Shown: positions 53,131 to 63,116, numbered from the stretch's first letter. The stretch is DNA of 64,000 bases from Methyloversatilis sp. RAC08 (GCF_001713355.1 NZ_CP016448.1:3720001-3784000), one strand, 5' to 3'. Numbers and translations are program-made. The notes: generated from the sequence alone by a model not told the origin.

Positions 53131-55008
53131 ATGACTCGACAAAAAGCCGATGCGAAGGCGCTCGGACCGCTGATGCTGGCGGCGCTGGGCGTGGTGTTCG
53201 GCGACATCGGCACCAGTCCGCTGTATGCCTTCAAGGAAGCCTTTACCGGCAATCACGGCCTTCCGTTGTCGGAAGCGAACGTTCTGGCGGCGCTGTCGGC
53301 GCTGTTCTGGTCGGTCACGCTGATCATTTCCTTCAAGTACGTGTTCATCGTGCTTCGCTTCGACAACGACGGCGAAGGCGGTGCGCTCGCGCTGGCTTCG
53401 CTGGCGCAGCGGGCAGCCCGTGCAGGGGTGCGACGGCGCGTGGCAGCGGTCACCGCTGCCGGTGTGTTCGCGGCGGCGATGTTCTACGGCGATGCAGTGA
53501 TCACACCGGCCATTTCCGTACTGGCTGCGGTCGAGGGCCTGTCGGTCGTGGCGCCGACGCTCGAGCACTGGATCGAACCGATCACCATTCTGATCATCAT
53601 CGTGCTGTTTTCGGTGCAGCGTAAGGGCACGGCGCTGGTCGGCCGCTTCTTCGGCCCGATCACCATCGTGTGGTTTGCGGTGCTGGCCCTGCTCGGCATC
53701 AACAGCATCGTGCAGACACCCGACGTGCTGCGCGCGCTCGATCCGACGTACGCGATCGTGTTCGCGATCGACAATCCTGCGCAGGCTTTCCTGCTGCTCG
53801 GTGCCGTGTTTCTCGCGCTGACCGGCGGCGAGGCGCTGTATGCCGACATGGGGCATTTCGGCAAGCGACCGGTGCGGCTGGCCTGGTATTTCATCGTGTC
53901 GCCGGCGCTGCTGATCAATTATTTCGGTCAGGGCGCACTGGTGTTGCGGGCGTCCGAAACGGTCAGCAATCCCTTCTTCAATCTGGCACCCGAGGCGCTG
54001 CGCCTGCCGCTCGTGCTGCTCGCCACGATGGCGACCGTGATCGCATCGCAGGCGGTCATTTCCGGCGCCTTCTCGATCACTGCGCAGGCGTCGCGACTGG
54101 GCTATCTGCCGCGGCTTCGCCAGCTCCACACGTCGGATACCGAGCGCGGGCAGATCTACATTCCGGCCGTGAACTGGCTGATGCTGATCGGCGTGGTCGT
54201 GCTGGTGCTCGAATTCGACACCTCCGGCGATCTGGCGGCGGCCTACGGCATCGCCGTATCGGGCGACATGATCATCACGACGCTGCTGATGATCTTCATT
54301 ACCAGCATGTCGCAGCGGCGCCTGAAGATCGCATTGCTTGCCGTGCTGGGGGTGTTCTTCGTCATCGAGCTGCTGTTCTTCGCGTCCAACCTGACCAAAT
54401 TCCTCGATGGCGGCTGGCTGCCGATGCTGCTGGGCGCGGCGCTGTTCACCATGCTGACCACCTGGAAGCGGGGCAGCGAACTGCTGGCGCGCGAGCGCCG
54501 GCGCATCAACATCCCGATGGAGGATTTCCTGTCCAGCCCGATTCCCGAGGTGCCGCGCGTGCCGGGTACCGCGATCTACCTGACTTCGGATCCGGAAACC
54601 GTTCCCAGTGCGCTGTTCCACAATCTCAAGCACTTCAAGGTGCTGCACGAGTCAGTGCTGTTTCTTCACGTGCGGATCGAAGAAGTGCCCCGGGTGGCGG
54701 CGGAACAGCGGATGACCGTGCAACGGCTGGCCGACAGCACCTGGGCGATAGAAGTGCGCTACGGCTTCCGCGAGGAGCCCGACATTCCCGAAGCGCTGCA
54801 GGCGCTGCCGCCGGAAGTGCTGGAGCTCGAAGCGATGGATACGACCTATTTCGTCGCGCGCTCGACCGTGGTCGAAGGCGTGGGCGACCTGTCGGCATGG
54901 CGTCGCGCGTTGTTCGGCTGGATGCTCAGGCAGTCGGAGGGGCCGGCCAATTACTTCCATCTGCCGCCGAACCGGGTGGTCGAGCTGGGTACGCAGATCA
55001 GCCTCTGA
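53131..55008 (+). CDS. kup: Potassium transporter Kup (low-affinity)
   Basis: A 625-residue KUP/HAK/KT-family potassium:proton symporter. It begins with LGVVFGDIGTSPLYAFKEAF, has twelve hydrophobic segments over about 430 residues, and ends with a cytoplasmic domain. GGEALYADMGHFG and YFGQGALVL are typical. ATG 53131 gives the usual start; an in-frame ATG at 53083 adds 16 residues. There is a divergent mazG-like gene before it. Confidence 0.96.
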   Translation: MTRQKADAKALGPLMLAALGVVFGDIGTSPLYAFKEAFTGNHGLPLSEANVLAALSALFWSVTLIISFKYVFIVLRFDNDGEGGALALASLAQRAARAGVRRRVAAVTAAGVFAAAMFYGDAVITPAISVLAAVEGLSVVAPTLEHWIEPITILIIIVLFSVQRKGTALVGRFFGPITIVWFAVLALLGINSIVQTPDVLRALDPTYAIVFAIDNPAQAFLLLGAVFLALTGGEALYADMGHFGKRPVRLAWYFIVSPALLINYFGQGALVLRASETVSNPFFNLAPEALRLPLVLLATMATVIASQAVISGAFSITAQASRLGYLPRLRQLHTSDTERGQIYIPAVNWLMLIGVVVLVLEFDTSGDLAAAYGIAVSGDMIITTLLMIFITSMSQRRLKIALLAVLGVFFVIELLFFASNLTKFLDGGWLPMLLGAALFTMLTTWKRGSELLARERRRINIPMEDFLSSPIPEVPRVPGTAIYLTSDPETVPSALFHNLKHFKVLHESVLFLHVRIEEVPRVAAEQRMTVQRLADSTWAIEVRYGFREEPDIPEALQALPPEVLELEAMDTTYFVARSTVVEGVGDLSAWRRALFGWMLRQSEGPANYFHLPPNRVVELGTQISL

Positions 55009-55170
55009 CGCGTGCCTGGCGCCAGGTCGTTCGCAGTGCCTGTGTCGTGCGGGGAACTGCCGGGCTGCGACAATGACAGACTCTGGTTCGCCAGTCCGGA
55101 CCCGACGCCCGACGCGCAATGAATCGGGGCCAGTCGTCCCTGACCCGGCACCCGCAAAAAAAGGAAAACC

Positions 55171-55695
55171 ATGCGCTACACCCGCACCGCGATGTCCCTG
55201 CACTGGCTGATTGCCCTGATGCTGTTCGGCATGTTCGGGCTCGGCCTGTACATGACCGAACTGCCGCTGTCACCGACCAAACTCAAGCTGTACTCGTATC
55301 ACAAGTGGGCCGGCGTCACGCTGTTTCTGCTCGTGCTGCTGCGCCTTGGCTGGCGCATCACGCACGTGCCGCCCGCGCTGCCGCTCAGCACACCGGCCTG
55401 GCAGGCCAGGGCGGCGGCGGCCGGACATCATCTGCTCTATGTCCTGATGATTGCCGCACCGCTGTCGGGCTGGCTGATGAGTTCGGCCAAGGGATTCCAG
55501 ACGGTGTGGTTCGGCGTGCTGCCGCTGCCCGACCTGCTGGACAAGAACGAGGCGCTGGGTGATGCGCTGCTGCTCGTGCACCGCTTTCTGAACTACTTCT
55601 TCATGACGGTCGTGATCGGGCACATCCTGGCAGCGATCAAGCACCACTTCATCGACCGCGACGGTCTGCTGTCGCGCATGCTGCCCGGTCGCTGA
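55171..55695 (+). CDS. Cytochrome b561-family membrane protein
   Basis: A 174-residue four-helix inner-membrane cytochrome b. His11 in SLHWLIALMLF, His44 in YHKWAGVTLF and the later HHLLY and HRFLNYF/GHILAAIKHH segments supply haem ligands. It probably moves electrons between quinones and periplasmic partners. The stop codon directly adjoins the convergent rhodanese gene. Confidence 0.9.
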   Translation: MRYTRTAMSLHWLIALMLFGMFGLGLYMTELPLSPTKLKLYSYHKWAGVTLFLLVLLRLGWRITHVPPALPLSTPAWQARAAAAGHHLLYVLMIAAPLSGWLMSSAKGFQTVWFGVLPLPDLLDKNEALGDALLLVHRFLNYFFMTVVIGHILAAIKHHFIDRDGLLSRMLPGR

Positions 55696-56280
55696 TCAGC
55701 GCGCGTCCGCGGGCAGCCAGATCTGCGAACTGTCCAGCGCATAGGTCCACGGCAGGCCCGCATTCTTCCAGCCATTCACCGTGCGTTTGCCGCGATCGGC
55801 ACCCGTTGAAGCGGTATCGCCCTCAAAACCGTCAACCACCGTCCACACACGGGTGAAGCCGGCGGCGGCCAGTGCATTGACGGCGCGCGTCGTGCGGTCA
55901 CCGGAACGGCAGATCAACACCACATCGGCCGTCTTGTCGAGGCCCTTCGCCTTGAGGCGCTCCTCGACGGCGCTGACGAAAGCCGGATTCTTGTGCAGCG
56001 TGAAGCGGCGGGATTTGCTGTCGAAGTGGTCGAAATCAACCAGCATGAAGGGAATGTTGGCATCCATGCCCGCCGGCGCGCCGACGTAGCTCACCTCGGC
56101 CTGCGTGCGCACATCGAGAAACAGGACATTCGCCGCATGTTCGCTGACCATCCGGTGCGCTTCCGCGGCCGTCAGATAGCGATCGAGTGTCGTGCGCTTG
56201 TCAGCCGGAACTTCGGATACATCGATGGCCGACGCGCTGCCGCACAGGCAAAACAGAAGGGTCATCAGTAACTTGTTCAT
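55696..56280 (-). CDS. Secreted rhodanese-like sulfurtransferase
   Basis: A 194-residue protein with a signal peptide (MNKLLMTLLFCLCGSASA) and one rhodanese domain. Catalytic Cys is in ICRSGDRTTRAV. A long insert before the active site (VDFDHFDSKSRRFTLHKNPAF) distinguishes it from simple GlpE-like forms. The site of action is the periplasm. It is convergent with cytochrome b561 and downstream of the histidine kinase. Confidence 0.9.
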   Translation of the reverse strand: MNKLLMTLLFCLCGSASAIDVSEVPADKRTTLDRYLTAAEAHRMVSEHAANVLFLDVRTQAEVSYVGAPAGMDANIPFMLVDFDHFDSKSRRFTLHKNPAFVSAVEERLKAKGLDKTADVVLICRSGDRTTRAVNALAAAGFTRVWTVVDGFEGDTASTGADRGKRTVNGWKNAGLPWTYALDSSQIWLPADAR

Positions 56281-56328
56281 CGCGCGCTCCCGGATGATCG
56301 GCGTCGCGGGTACGACGCGACGCGTCGG

Positions 56329-58944
56329 TCAGGCGACGCTGAGGCGAGGCCTGCCACGCGTACGACTGCGCAGCGGGCGGTCGAGTTCGGCCAGCTTGGC
56401 GGCGAGTGCATCCATCAGTGCGTCGCGCGACACCGACTTGGCGACGAAGCAGCTGGCGCCGGCGTCAAGCGCGGCACGCTGCCAGTTGGGATCTTCGATG
56501 CCGGAGAGCATGACGATGATCAATCGCTCCGGGGCGTAGTGCTCGCGCAATGCCCGGCACGTCGCGATGCCATCCATGCCCTGCATCAGGCCGTCGAGCA
56601 GCACAACGTGCGGACACTGCTGGCCAACCATCAGCAGCGCTTCCTCGCCGCTTTCCGCTTCGCGCACGTCGGTGCAGCCGGCGTTCTCCAGCGATCGGCG
56701 CATCAGGAAACGCTCGGCTTCATCGTCATCGACAACCAGGATGTCCACCGCACCGGGCAGCGATCCACCGCCCGAGTCACCATCGGCGCTGCATTCGGCA
56801 ACACGGCGCACGGATTCCAGCTGCATGCGGCTGGCGATCGGCACCAGCGCGGTCGCCAGCGCCCAGTCCTTCTCGACGGCCGCGGCTTCGAGCCTGCGCA
56901 TCGTGTCGTGCAGGTCGAAGGCCTGAGCATGTACCGCGAGTGATTTCAGCGTGTGCGCGGCACGGCGCAGCGTGTGGTCGTCGTGGCCGCGCAGGGCTTC
57001 CTGCATCGCCACCACATTGCGCTGCGATTCCTTTTCGTACAGTGCGGCGAAGCGGGCACGGTCGTGCTGGCTGATGGCGTCGACCGAGATCGTGCCGGTA
57101 CCGGAGACTGCGTTGTCGGGCAGCCACTTGCGCACGATCGCGTACAGATCGTCCTCGCGGAAAGGCTTGGCGAGATAGTCGTCCATGCCGGCGGCGATGC
57201 AGTTTTCGCGATCGCCATCATTGGCACCGGCGGTCAGCGCGATAAGGGGTGTGGCGGGCAGGCCGACCAGTCGTTCGCGGTCGCGGATGCGTTCGCAGGC
57301 TTCGAAGCCATCCATACCCGGCATCTGGCAATCCATCAGCACAAGGTCGAAGCGGGCGTGCTCGAGCTCCTGCAGCGCCTGCCGGCCGTCGCGCGCCAGC
57401 GTCCAGCGCAGGCCGAAGGCTTCGAGCATGTTGGAAGCGACTTCGGCATTGACCGTACTGTCTTCCACCAGCAGCACGGTGCCGGACAGGCGGGGCAGGT
57501 TGGGCAGGGACAGGCTGTGCTGGGCTTCTTCCATGCCGGTGCTCACGACCTTGCACGGCAATGACAGCGTGAAAGTCGAGCCGATGCCCGAAGCACTGCG
57601 CAAGGTCACGGCGCCGCCGAGCATTTCGGCCAGTTGCCGGGAGATGGCCAGACCCAGCCCGGTACCGCCGAAGCGGCGCGATGCCGTGTTGTCGGCCTGC
57701 GCGAAGGCGTCGAAGATGCGCGCCTGGTCGGGTTCGGTGATGCCGATGCCGGTGTCGCGCACCGCCATCACCATGCGTACCGCACCCGTGGTCGGGCGAT
57801 GCTGCAGCATCAGGTCATCGTCCATCGAGTGGACACGCAGCGTGACGAACACGCCGCCGTGATCGGTGAACTTGATGGCGTTGCCGATCAGATTGACCGC
57901 GATCTGGCGCAGCCGTCCCGGATCGCCCTCGACTCGGCCGGGCACCGCGTCATCGACGTCGAGCGCCAGCGTCAGACCCTTTTCGCGTGCCTGCGCGCCG
58001 AGCAGTTCGGTCACTTCGCGCAGCGTGCGACGCGGGTCGAATTCGCTGCGCACCAGATCGAAGCGACCGGCTTCGATCTTCGACAGATCGAGAATGTCGT
58101 TCAGCAGGTCGAGCAGGTTTTCGCCCGAGCGATACAGCGTTTCGAGATAGCGCCGCTGTTCGCCATTCAGTTCGCTGCGCAGCAGCAGCTGCGCCATGCC
58201 CAGCACGCCGTTCATCGGCGTGCGTATTTCGTGACTCATGTTGGCCAGGAACTGGCTCTTTGCCTGATTGGCCTGCTCGGCGGCCTCCTTGGCTTCTTCG
58301 TTTTCCTTCGCCACGTGCGCGTGATGCAGGCGCAGGCGGATGAATTCGGCGGTGTTCTTCTGGAAGCGCTTGGCGTTGACGACAGCGATCAGCAGAAACA
58401 GCAGGATGAAGCCGCCGAGTACTTCGCGTTCCGGCTCGGGCGACATCAGGTAAAAGAAGGCGGTCGGCAGCAAGGTCGGCAGTGCCATCAGCACATAGGC
58501 CTTCCACATGCCGGTGAGCGAAAACAGTCCGACGGCCGCCACGGCCACGAGACAGAGCGGCACCACCATTTCGTAGGGGTGTCCGGGCGGCGGCATCAGG
58601 GCGACCCCGAGCGCCCCCCAGCCGCAGCCGGCGATGAACACGCCGAGCATGAACAGCCACTTCCAGATCAGCGTTTCGTTGACCCCTGGTGCGACGTGGC
58701 GCCACGCCATGATCAGCCCGAAGCGACCGACATTGATCAGCACCATGGCGACCAGCCAGGTGGTCAGTGCGTTGATGTCGACAACCTTGTGCAGCACACC
58801 CCAGATCAGGCCGGCCAGCACTATCGCCATCACCAGCGTGAACGGTGTCAGCCTGTAGGCGAGCGCGACCAGTTCCGCCTCGACCTGGCGTTCTGCGTTC
58901 TCGCTGCGCGGCGTGGTGCCGTGTGAAAGTAGGCTGGAGGGCAT
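56329..58944 (-). CDS. Hybrid histidine kinase with two receiver domains and an HPt domain
   Basis: An 871-residue membrane sensor. About six hydrophobic segments lie at residues 34-190, with no large periplasmic domain. The dimerisation domain holds His238 ([10 protein letters not shown]) and the ATP-binding domain spans about 340-465. Receiver 1 has phospho-acceptor Asp538, the HPt domain His664 ([10 protein letters not shown]) and receiver 2 Asp784. All phosphorelay residues are intact. No separate DNA-binding regulator is nearby, so its output is an orphan. Confidence 0.93.
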   Translation of the reverse strand: MPSSLLSHGTTPRSENAERQVEAELVALAYRLTPFTLVMAIVLAGLIWGVLHKVVDINALTTWLVAMVLINVGRFGLIMAWRHVAPGVNETLIWKWLFMLGVFIAGCGWGALGVALMPPPGHPYEMVVPLCLVAVAAVGLFSLTGMWKAYVLMALPTLLPTAFFYLMSPEPEREVLGGFILLFLLIAVVNAKRFQKNTAEFIRLRLHHAHVAKENEEAKEAAEQANQAKSQFLANMSHEIRTPMNGVLGMAQLLLRSELNGEQRRYLETLYRSGENLLDLLNDILDLSKIEAGRFDLVRSEFDPRRTLREVTELLGAQAREKGLTLALDVDDAVPGRVEGDPGRLRQIAVNLIGNAIKFTDHGGVFVTLRVHSMDDDLMLQHRPTTGAVRMVMAVRDTGIGITEPDQARIFDAFAQADNTASRRFGGTGLGLAISRQLAEMLGGAVTLRSASGIGSTFTLSLPCKVVSTGMEEAQHSLSLPNLPRLSGTVLLVEDSTVNAEVASNMLEAFGLRWTLARDGRQALQELEHARFDLVLMDCQMPGMDGFEACERIRDRERLVGLPATPLIALTAGANDGDRENCIAAGMDDYLAKPFREDDLYAIVRKWLPDNAVSGTGTISVDAISQHDRARFAALYEKESQRNVVAMQEALRGHDDHTLRRAAHTLKSLAVHAQAFDLHDTMRRLEAAAVEKDWALATALVPIASRMQLESVRRVAECSADGDSGGGSLPGAVDILVVDDDEAERFLMRRSLENAGCTDVREAESGEEALLMVGQQCPHVVLLDGLMQGMDGIATCRALREHYAPERLIIVMLSGIEDPNWQRAALDAGASCFVAKSVSRDALMDALAAKLAELDRPLRSRTRGRPRLSVA

Positions 58945-59059
58945 TTACGGACTCGGCATCAGGAGCGAATCGCCGCCGGACTGCTACGCCGGAGGCTGAC
59001 AGGGTTCACGGCTCCGAAGCTTCGTTCTTGAACCGGTGCGCGCCGCTCGGGCTTCATGC

Positions 59060-59689
59060 TCATTGGCCGTAACCCGCGAACTTGCCGAGCACCCGCTCCA
59101 TCTCGTCGTCGTCAAGCAGCTTCGGCGTGCCGACCTGCAGCGCGCGCCAATACTGTTCGCACAGCGTTTCGAGTTCCAGCGCGAGCGCGACTGCGTGATG
59201 CACACTGCGTCCGAAAACCAGCATGCCGTGGTTCGCCATCAGGCAGGCGCAGCGGCCCGGCAAGGCGTCGAGCACCGCGTCGGACAATGCCTGCTCGCCG
59301 AAGGTCGCATAGCGGGCGCAGCGCACGGTGCTGCCACCGAAGCGGGCGATCATGTAGTGAAAGGGCGGAATGTATTCACCGATGCAGGCCAGCGCCGTGG
59401 CGAATGGCGAGTGCGCATGCACGATGGCGTCTGCGTCGGTGCGGGCGGCGTAGATGTCCCGGTGGATGCGCCATTCCGAAGAAGGCTTGCGGGTGCCGCT
59501 GCTGCGGCCATCACTGAATACTTCCACCATGTCATCAGCGGTGCATTCGGCCGGTTCGAGTCCGCTCGGGGTGATCAGGAATGCGGGACCGCGGCGCGCG
59601 CTGACGTTGCCAGCCGCACCGCGGTTAAGTCCGCAAACTTCCAACCGGCGCGCTGCTTCAAGCACATCGCTGCCGCTGACCTCGTTCAT
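59060..59689 (-). CDS. Class II aldolase/adducin-family protein
   Basis: A 209-residue zinc-dependent aldolase of the fuculose-phosphate aldolase fold. Zn ligands are His91, His93 and His154, with catalytic Glu72 (SSEWRIH). The neighbour mtnA suggests it acts on 5-methylthioribulose or 5-deoxyribulose 1-phosphate, either as an aldolase (the DHAP shunt) or as the dehydratase MtnB. The GNVSAR motif and size are shared by both, so the choice is open. Confidence 0.83.
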   Translation of the reverse strand: MNEVSGSDVLEAARRLEVCGLNRGAAGNVSARRGPAFLITPSGLEPAECTADDMVEVFSDGRSSGTRKPSSEWRIHRDIYAARTDADAIVHAHSPFATALACIGEYIPPFHYMIARFGGSTVRCARYATFGEQALSDAVLDALPGRCACLMANHGMLVFGRSVHHAVALALELETLCEQYWRALQVGTPKLLDDDEMERVLGKFAGYGQ

Positions 59690-59790
59690 CAGGGTGTGCC
59701 CCTGTATTGTGGATTAACAGTGGATTATCCTGACCGGAGCCCAGATTACAAGCGGGTTTACATTAAAAATTGACGATACATCAGGTGTTT

Positions 59791-59807
59791 CGCGATGCAA
59801 CATCGCG
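59791..59807. promoter_or_regulatory. Hairpin between mtnA and the aldolase gene
   Basis: CGCGATG (59791-59797) pairs with CATCGCG (59801-59807) around CAA. It is in a 156-base gap between mtnA and the aldolase on the reverse strand. No T-run follows it on that strand, so attenuation or RNA stability is as likely as termination. Confidence 0.4.
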
Positions 59808-59845
59808 GAGACGCTTTGTTGTCATGGGTTTCACGCTCCTAGAAT

Positions 59846-60913
59846 TCACTTGAGGTTCTGTGGATCATTTCGCTGCAGGGAACTTGCGGAATGCATTCCC
59901 GCAGCCCGATCGACAACGCCGCGTTCGGTGATGAGTGCCGTCACGAGGTGCGCCGGCGTGATGTCGAATGCCGGATTGGCGACCCGACTGTCCGGCTCGA
60001 GCTGGCGGACGCAGCCAGCTGCCCCGCGCATCATGCGCAGTTCGTCGCCGTCGCGTGCTTCTATCGGTATCGATGCGCCGCCGACACATCCGGCATCGAC
60101 TGTCGACCACGGCGCTGCGACCCAGAACGGCAGCCCGTTGTCGCGTGCCGCCAGCGCCTTCAGATAGCTGCCGACCTTGTTGGCAACGTCGCCGTTGGCG
60201 GCGACGCGGTCAGCGCCGATGATCACCGCATCGACAAGCCCGTCGCGCATCAGCTGGCCGGCGGCGTTGTCGGCGATGACGGTATGCGGTACGCCGGCGC
60301 CGGCCAGTTCCCATGCGGTCAGCAGGCCCTGGTTGCGCGGCCGGGTTTCCGAGACCCAGACGTGCAGGTCGATGCCGGCGGTGCGCGCGAGATAGATGCC
60401 GGCCAGCGCCGTGCCCCAGCCTGTCGTGGCCAGCCAGCCGGCGTTGCAGTGGGTCATCAGGTTCAGCCGGCCGGTCCGCGGCGTGATGGCCTGCATCAGT
60501 TCGAGCGTCAGTTCGCCGATCCGCCGGTTGGCGGCGCGGTCCTCGTCGCAGATTGCCAGCGCCTCGCGCCAGGCCGCAACGGCGCGTGCGGCCTGCGGGA
60601 GCGGCCGCACATGCGTGGCGACGCGCTGCAGCGCCCACGCGAGATTGACTGCCGTCGGGCGGGTTGCGCCGAGTACGCGCACCGCCTCATCGAGCGCGGC
60701 ATCGTCGGCCGCGTCGCGCAGCGCCAGAGCCAGACCGAAGGCGCCGATGGCACCGATCAGCGGCGCGCCGCGCACCTGCATCGTGGCGATGGCGCGCGCC
60801 GCCTGCGCGCCGGTTTCAAGAGCCACTTCCTGTTCGGCAAAGGGCAGCAGGGTCTGGTCGAGGATGTAGAGGTGGTCGCCGTCGAGGCGCAACGGGCTGG
60901 GTGTGTCGTTCAT
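59846..60913 (-). CDS. mtnA: 5-methylthioribose-1-phosphate isomerase
   Basis: A 355-residue isomerase of the methionine salvage pathway, converting methylthioribose 1-phosphate to methylthioribulose 1-phosphate. It has VRGAPLIGAIGAFG, the catalytic Cys156 in MTHCNAGWLATTG, RPRNQGLLTAWEL and the Asp235 region IIGADRVAANGDV. ATG 60913 is the family-like start. The flanking aldolase and aminotransferase suggest a local salvage set; mtnK and mtnN are not in the window. Confidence 0.95.
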   Translation of the reverse strand: MNDTPSPLRLDGDHLYILDQTLLPFAEQEVALETGAQAARAIATMQVRGAPLIGAIGAFGLALALRDAADDAALDEAVRVLGATRPTAVNLAWALQRVATHVRPLPQAARAVAAWREALAICDEDRAANRRIGELTLELMQAITPRTGRLNLMTHCNAGWLATTGWGTALAGIYLARTAGIDLHVWVSETRPRNQGLLTAWELAGAGVPHTVIADNAAGQLMRDGLVDAVIIGADRVAANGDVANKVGSYLKALAARDNGLPFWVAAPWSTVDAGCVGGASIPIEARDGDELRMMRGAAGCVRQLEPDSRVANPAFDITPAHLVTALITERGVVDRAAGMHSASSLQRNDPQNLK

Positions 60914-60975
60914 GTCGGATCGGGATGGGCGAGGCTTCAAGCATAATCCTTGGATTCGCGACACAGACATCCGCC

Positions 60976-62133
60976 ATGCAGGACTTCCCCGGCCATCTGA
61001 CGTCGAAACTGCCCGACGTCGGCACGACGATATTCACCGTCATTTCGCGCGAGGCGCAGGCCTGCGGTGCGATCAACCTCGCGCAGGGGTTTCCCGACTT
61101 CAGCGCCGACACGCCGCTGTTCGACGCCGTGGCGTCGCACATGCGGGCCGGCCGCAACCAGTATTCCCCGATGACCGGCCAGCCGGCGTTGCGCGAGGCC
61201 GTGGCGCAGAAGATGCGCGCAGTGTACGGCGCTGACTACGACGCCGAAGAAGAGATCACGATCACCGCCGGCGCAACCCAGGCGGTCTATACCGCGATCA
61301 CCGCTTTCGCCGGGCCGGGCGACGAAGTCATCGTGTTCGAACCGGCATTCGACAGCTACCTGCCGGGCATCCGGCTGGCCGGCGCCACGCCGGTGTTCGT
61401 GCGCCTCGAAGCGCCGCGTTTCCTGCCCGACTGGGAGGTGGTGGCGCGCTGCATCACGCCGCGCACGCGACTCATCATCACCAATACGCCGCACAATCCA
61501 ACCGGGGCAGCGTGGTCGATGGACGATCAGCGCGCACTTGCCCGTCTGTGCGACGGCCGCGACATCGTGGTCATTTCGGACGAGGTGTATGAGCACATCG
61601 TGTTCGACGGCCGCGCGCACGCCAGTGCTGCGCGGCTGCCTGAACTGGCGGCGCGTACCGTGCTGGTGTCGAGTTTCGGCAAGACCTTTCACGTGACCGG
61701 CTGGAAGGTCGGTTTCGTCTGCGCGCCCGCTGCACTGAGCGCCGAATTCCGCCGTGTGCACCAGTTCAACGTGTTCGCGGTGAATACACCTTGCCAGCTC
61801 GGGCTGGCAGACTACCTGACCGAGCCATCGCGCTACCTTGAACTGGGCCGTTTCTACCAGGCCAAGCGCGATGCATTCCGAGCCGGTCTGGCCGGTTCGC
61901 GCTTCGAACTTCCCGACTGTGCGGGCACCTATTTCCAGCTGGCGTCGTATCGTGCAATCAGCGACGAACCGGATCAATCCTTCGTGCGTCGCCTGATGCG
62001 TGAGGCCGGTGTGGCAGCGATTCCGGTGTCGGCCTTCCACCACGACGGCCACGACGCACGGCTGATCCGCTTCTGCTTTGCCAAGACTGAAGCCGTCATT
62101 GCGCAGGCGATAGAACGTCTGCGTGCCTACTGA
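60976..62133 (+). CDS. PLP-dependent methionine aminotransferase-like (YbdL)
   Basis: A 385-residue fold-type I aminotransferase of the YbdL/kynurenine-aminotransferase group. It has GAINLAQGFPDF, NQYSPMTGQPALR, NTPHNPTGAAW, SDEVYEHIVF and the PLP Lys236 in SSFGKTFHVTGWKVGF. YbdL prefers methionine and can reverse 4-methylthio-2-oxobutanoate to methionine, the last step of salvage. It is divergent from mtnA across 62 bases, so both may share control. Confidence 0.92.
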   Translation: MQDFPGHLTSKLPDVGTTIFTVISREAQACGAINLAQGFPDFSADTPLFDAVASHMRAGRNQYSPMTGQPALREAVAQKMRAVYGADYDAEEEITITAGATQAVYTAITAFAGPGDEVIVFEPAFDSYLPGIRLAGATPVFVRLEAPRFLPDWEVVARCITPRTRLIITNTPHNPTGAAWSMDDQRALARLCDGRDIVVISDEVYEHIVFDGRAHASAARLPELAARTVLVSSFGKTFHVTGWKVGFVCAPAALSAEFRRVHQFNVFAVNTPCQLGLADYLTEPSRYLELGRFYQAKRDAFRAGLAGSRFELPDCAGTYFQLASYRAISDEPDQSFVRRLMREAGVAAIPVSAFHHDGHDARLIRFCFAKTEAVIAQAIERLRAY

Positions 62134-62142
62134 AGGATTTAC

Positions 62143-62355
62143 ATGCAAACCGTTGATTTCACGCTGACCGGCGACTACGTCGCACTGTGCGACCTGCTCA
62201 AGCTTGCCGGCCTGGCCAGCAGTGGTGGCGAAGGGAAGGTGCGGGTGGCTCAGGGCGATGTGCAGGTCGACGGGAAGACCGAAACCCGCAAGACCGCCAA
62301 GATCCGCAGCGGCCAGAAGGTCGTGTGTGACGGTGTGTGCATTGCCGTCCGTTGA
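62143..62355 (+). CDS. S4-domain RNA-binding protein (YbcJ-like)
   Basis: A 70-residue protein consisting almost wholly of an S4-like RNA-binding fold (LCDLLKLAGLASSGGEGKVRV, followed by VQVDGKTETRKTAKIRSGQKV). It matches the YbcJ type. Its RNA target is unknown. It follows the aminotransferase by 9 bases and probably shares its transcript. Confidence 0.9.
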   Translation: MQTVDFTLTGDYVALCDLLKLAGLASSGGEGKVRVAQGDVQVDGKTETRKTAKIRSGQKVVCDGVCIAVR

Positions 62356-62491
62356 GGAGCGGCGGGTTGCACCTGGATTGTGTCGACGCTTTTTACATTC
62401 GCACCAGACCGGGGGACGTTGGCCCGGGAGGCGAAAAGGGAGTGCCCGGGAAATCGCTGATTTGACGTGATTTTGTTATTTTTTTCCGCTA

Positions 62492-62508
62492 TTGGCTCGA
62501 TCTCTGCT
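62492..62508 (+). promoter_or_regulatory. Sigma-54-type promoter of the PEP-CTERM gene
   Basis: TTGGCTCGATCTCTGCT has GG at 62494-62495 and GC at 62506-62507 with 10 bases between. It deviates from consensus at only two positions (TGGCTC, CTGCT). PEP-CTERM genes in exosortase-bearing betaproteobacteria are often under RpoN with the PrsR/PrsK pair. Confidence 0.65.
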
Positions 62509-62583
62509 TGCATCCGTTCAGACAGATTTTCCTGCCTTCTGAATTGCCGCGGCTGTACTGCGGATCGCGATGTGAGGTACTCG

Positions 62584-63114
62584 ATGAAACTTTCCACCCT
62601 GTTCGGCCTGACGTCGCTCGGCGTCGCGCTGTCCTTTCCTGCGTATGCCGGCCTCAACGGAGATATCGTCACCACTGCGCTGCACGCCGAAACGGCTGAT
62701 TACGGTCAGTTTTCCGCCGTCGTCGGCGCTGGCGTGGAAGGCAGTCTGGTCAGGGGCGTGTTGCCGTTCGACTATACCGATGCAGGTTTTTTGCTGAGTT
62801 CGCCGGGCAACTTCTGTGGCATCCACAGTTGCGGCGCCGTGCGGGAACAGATGACCCTTAAACTGTCCGGTCTCGATTTCGGTCCGTCCGTCGTACTGAC
62901 CGATGTTGTGCTCACCACGACATTGAGCAACGTCACGGTGACGGTCGGTCCTACCTTCGCGGAGTTCGCCTGGATCGATCAGCCGGTCAGTCAAGGCACC
63001 TTTCTGAGTGCGGCATTCGTGACAGGAGTGCCCGAGCCGGACGCCCTTTCGCTGATGCTCGCCGGCCTGGGCCTGATCGGGATTGCCGCAGCACGACGTT
63101 CTCTGCGCGCCTGA
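62584..63114 (+). CDS. PEP-CTERM sorted surface protein
   Basis: A 176-residue exported protein. A signal peptide ends near Ala22 (SFPAYA). The middle part is a Gly/Ser/Thr-rich beta-type sequence without known domains. The C-terminus carries VPEP (149-152), a hydrophobic segment and an Arg-rich end, the sorting signal for exosortase EpsH/XrtA. It implies that the organism makes exopolysaccharide with exosortase; the sortase itself is not in the window. A sigma-54-type promoter lies about 75 bases upstream. Confidence 0.9.
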   Translation: MKLSTLFGLTSLGVALSFPAYAGLNGDIVTTALHAETADYGQFSAVVGAGVEGSLVRGVLPFDYTDAGFLLSSPGNFCGIHSCGAVREQMTLKLSGLDFGPSVVLTDVVLTTTLSNVTVTVGPTFAEFAWIDQPVSQGTFLSAAFVTGVPEPDALSLMLAGLGLIGIAAARRSLRA

Positions 63115-63116
63115 AT

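Noticed and set aside
55009-55170. Terminator after kup
   Set aside because: A short CCTGGCGCCAGG palindrome near 55014-55025 has no T-run and is too short to call.
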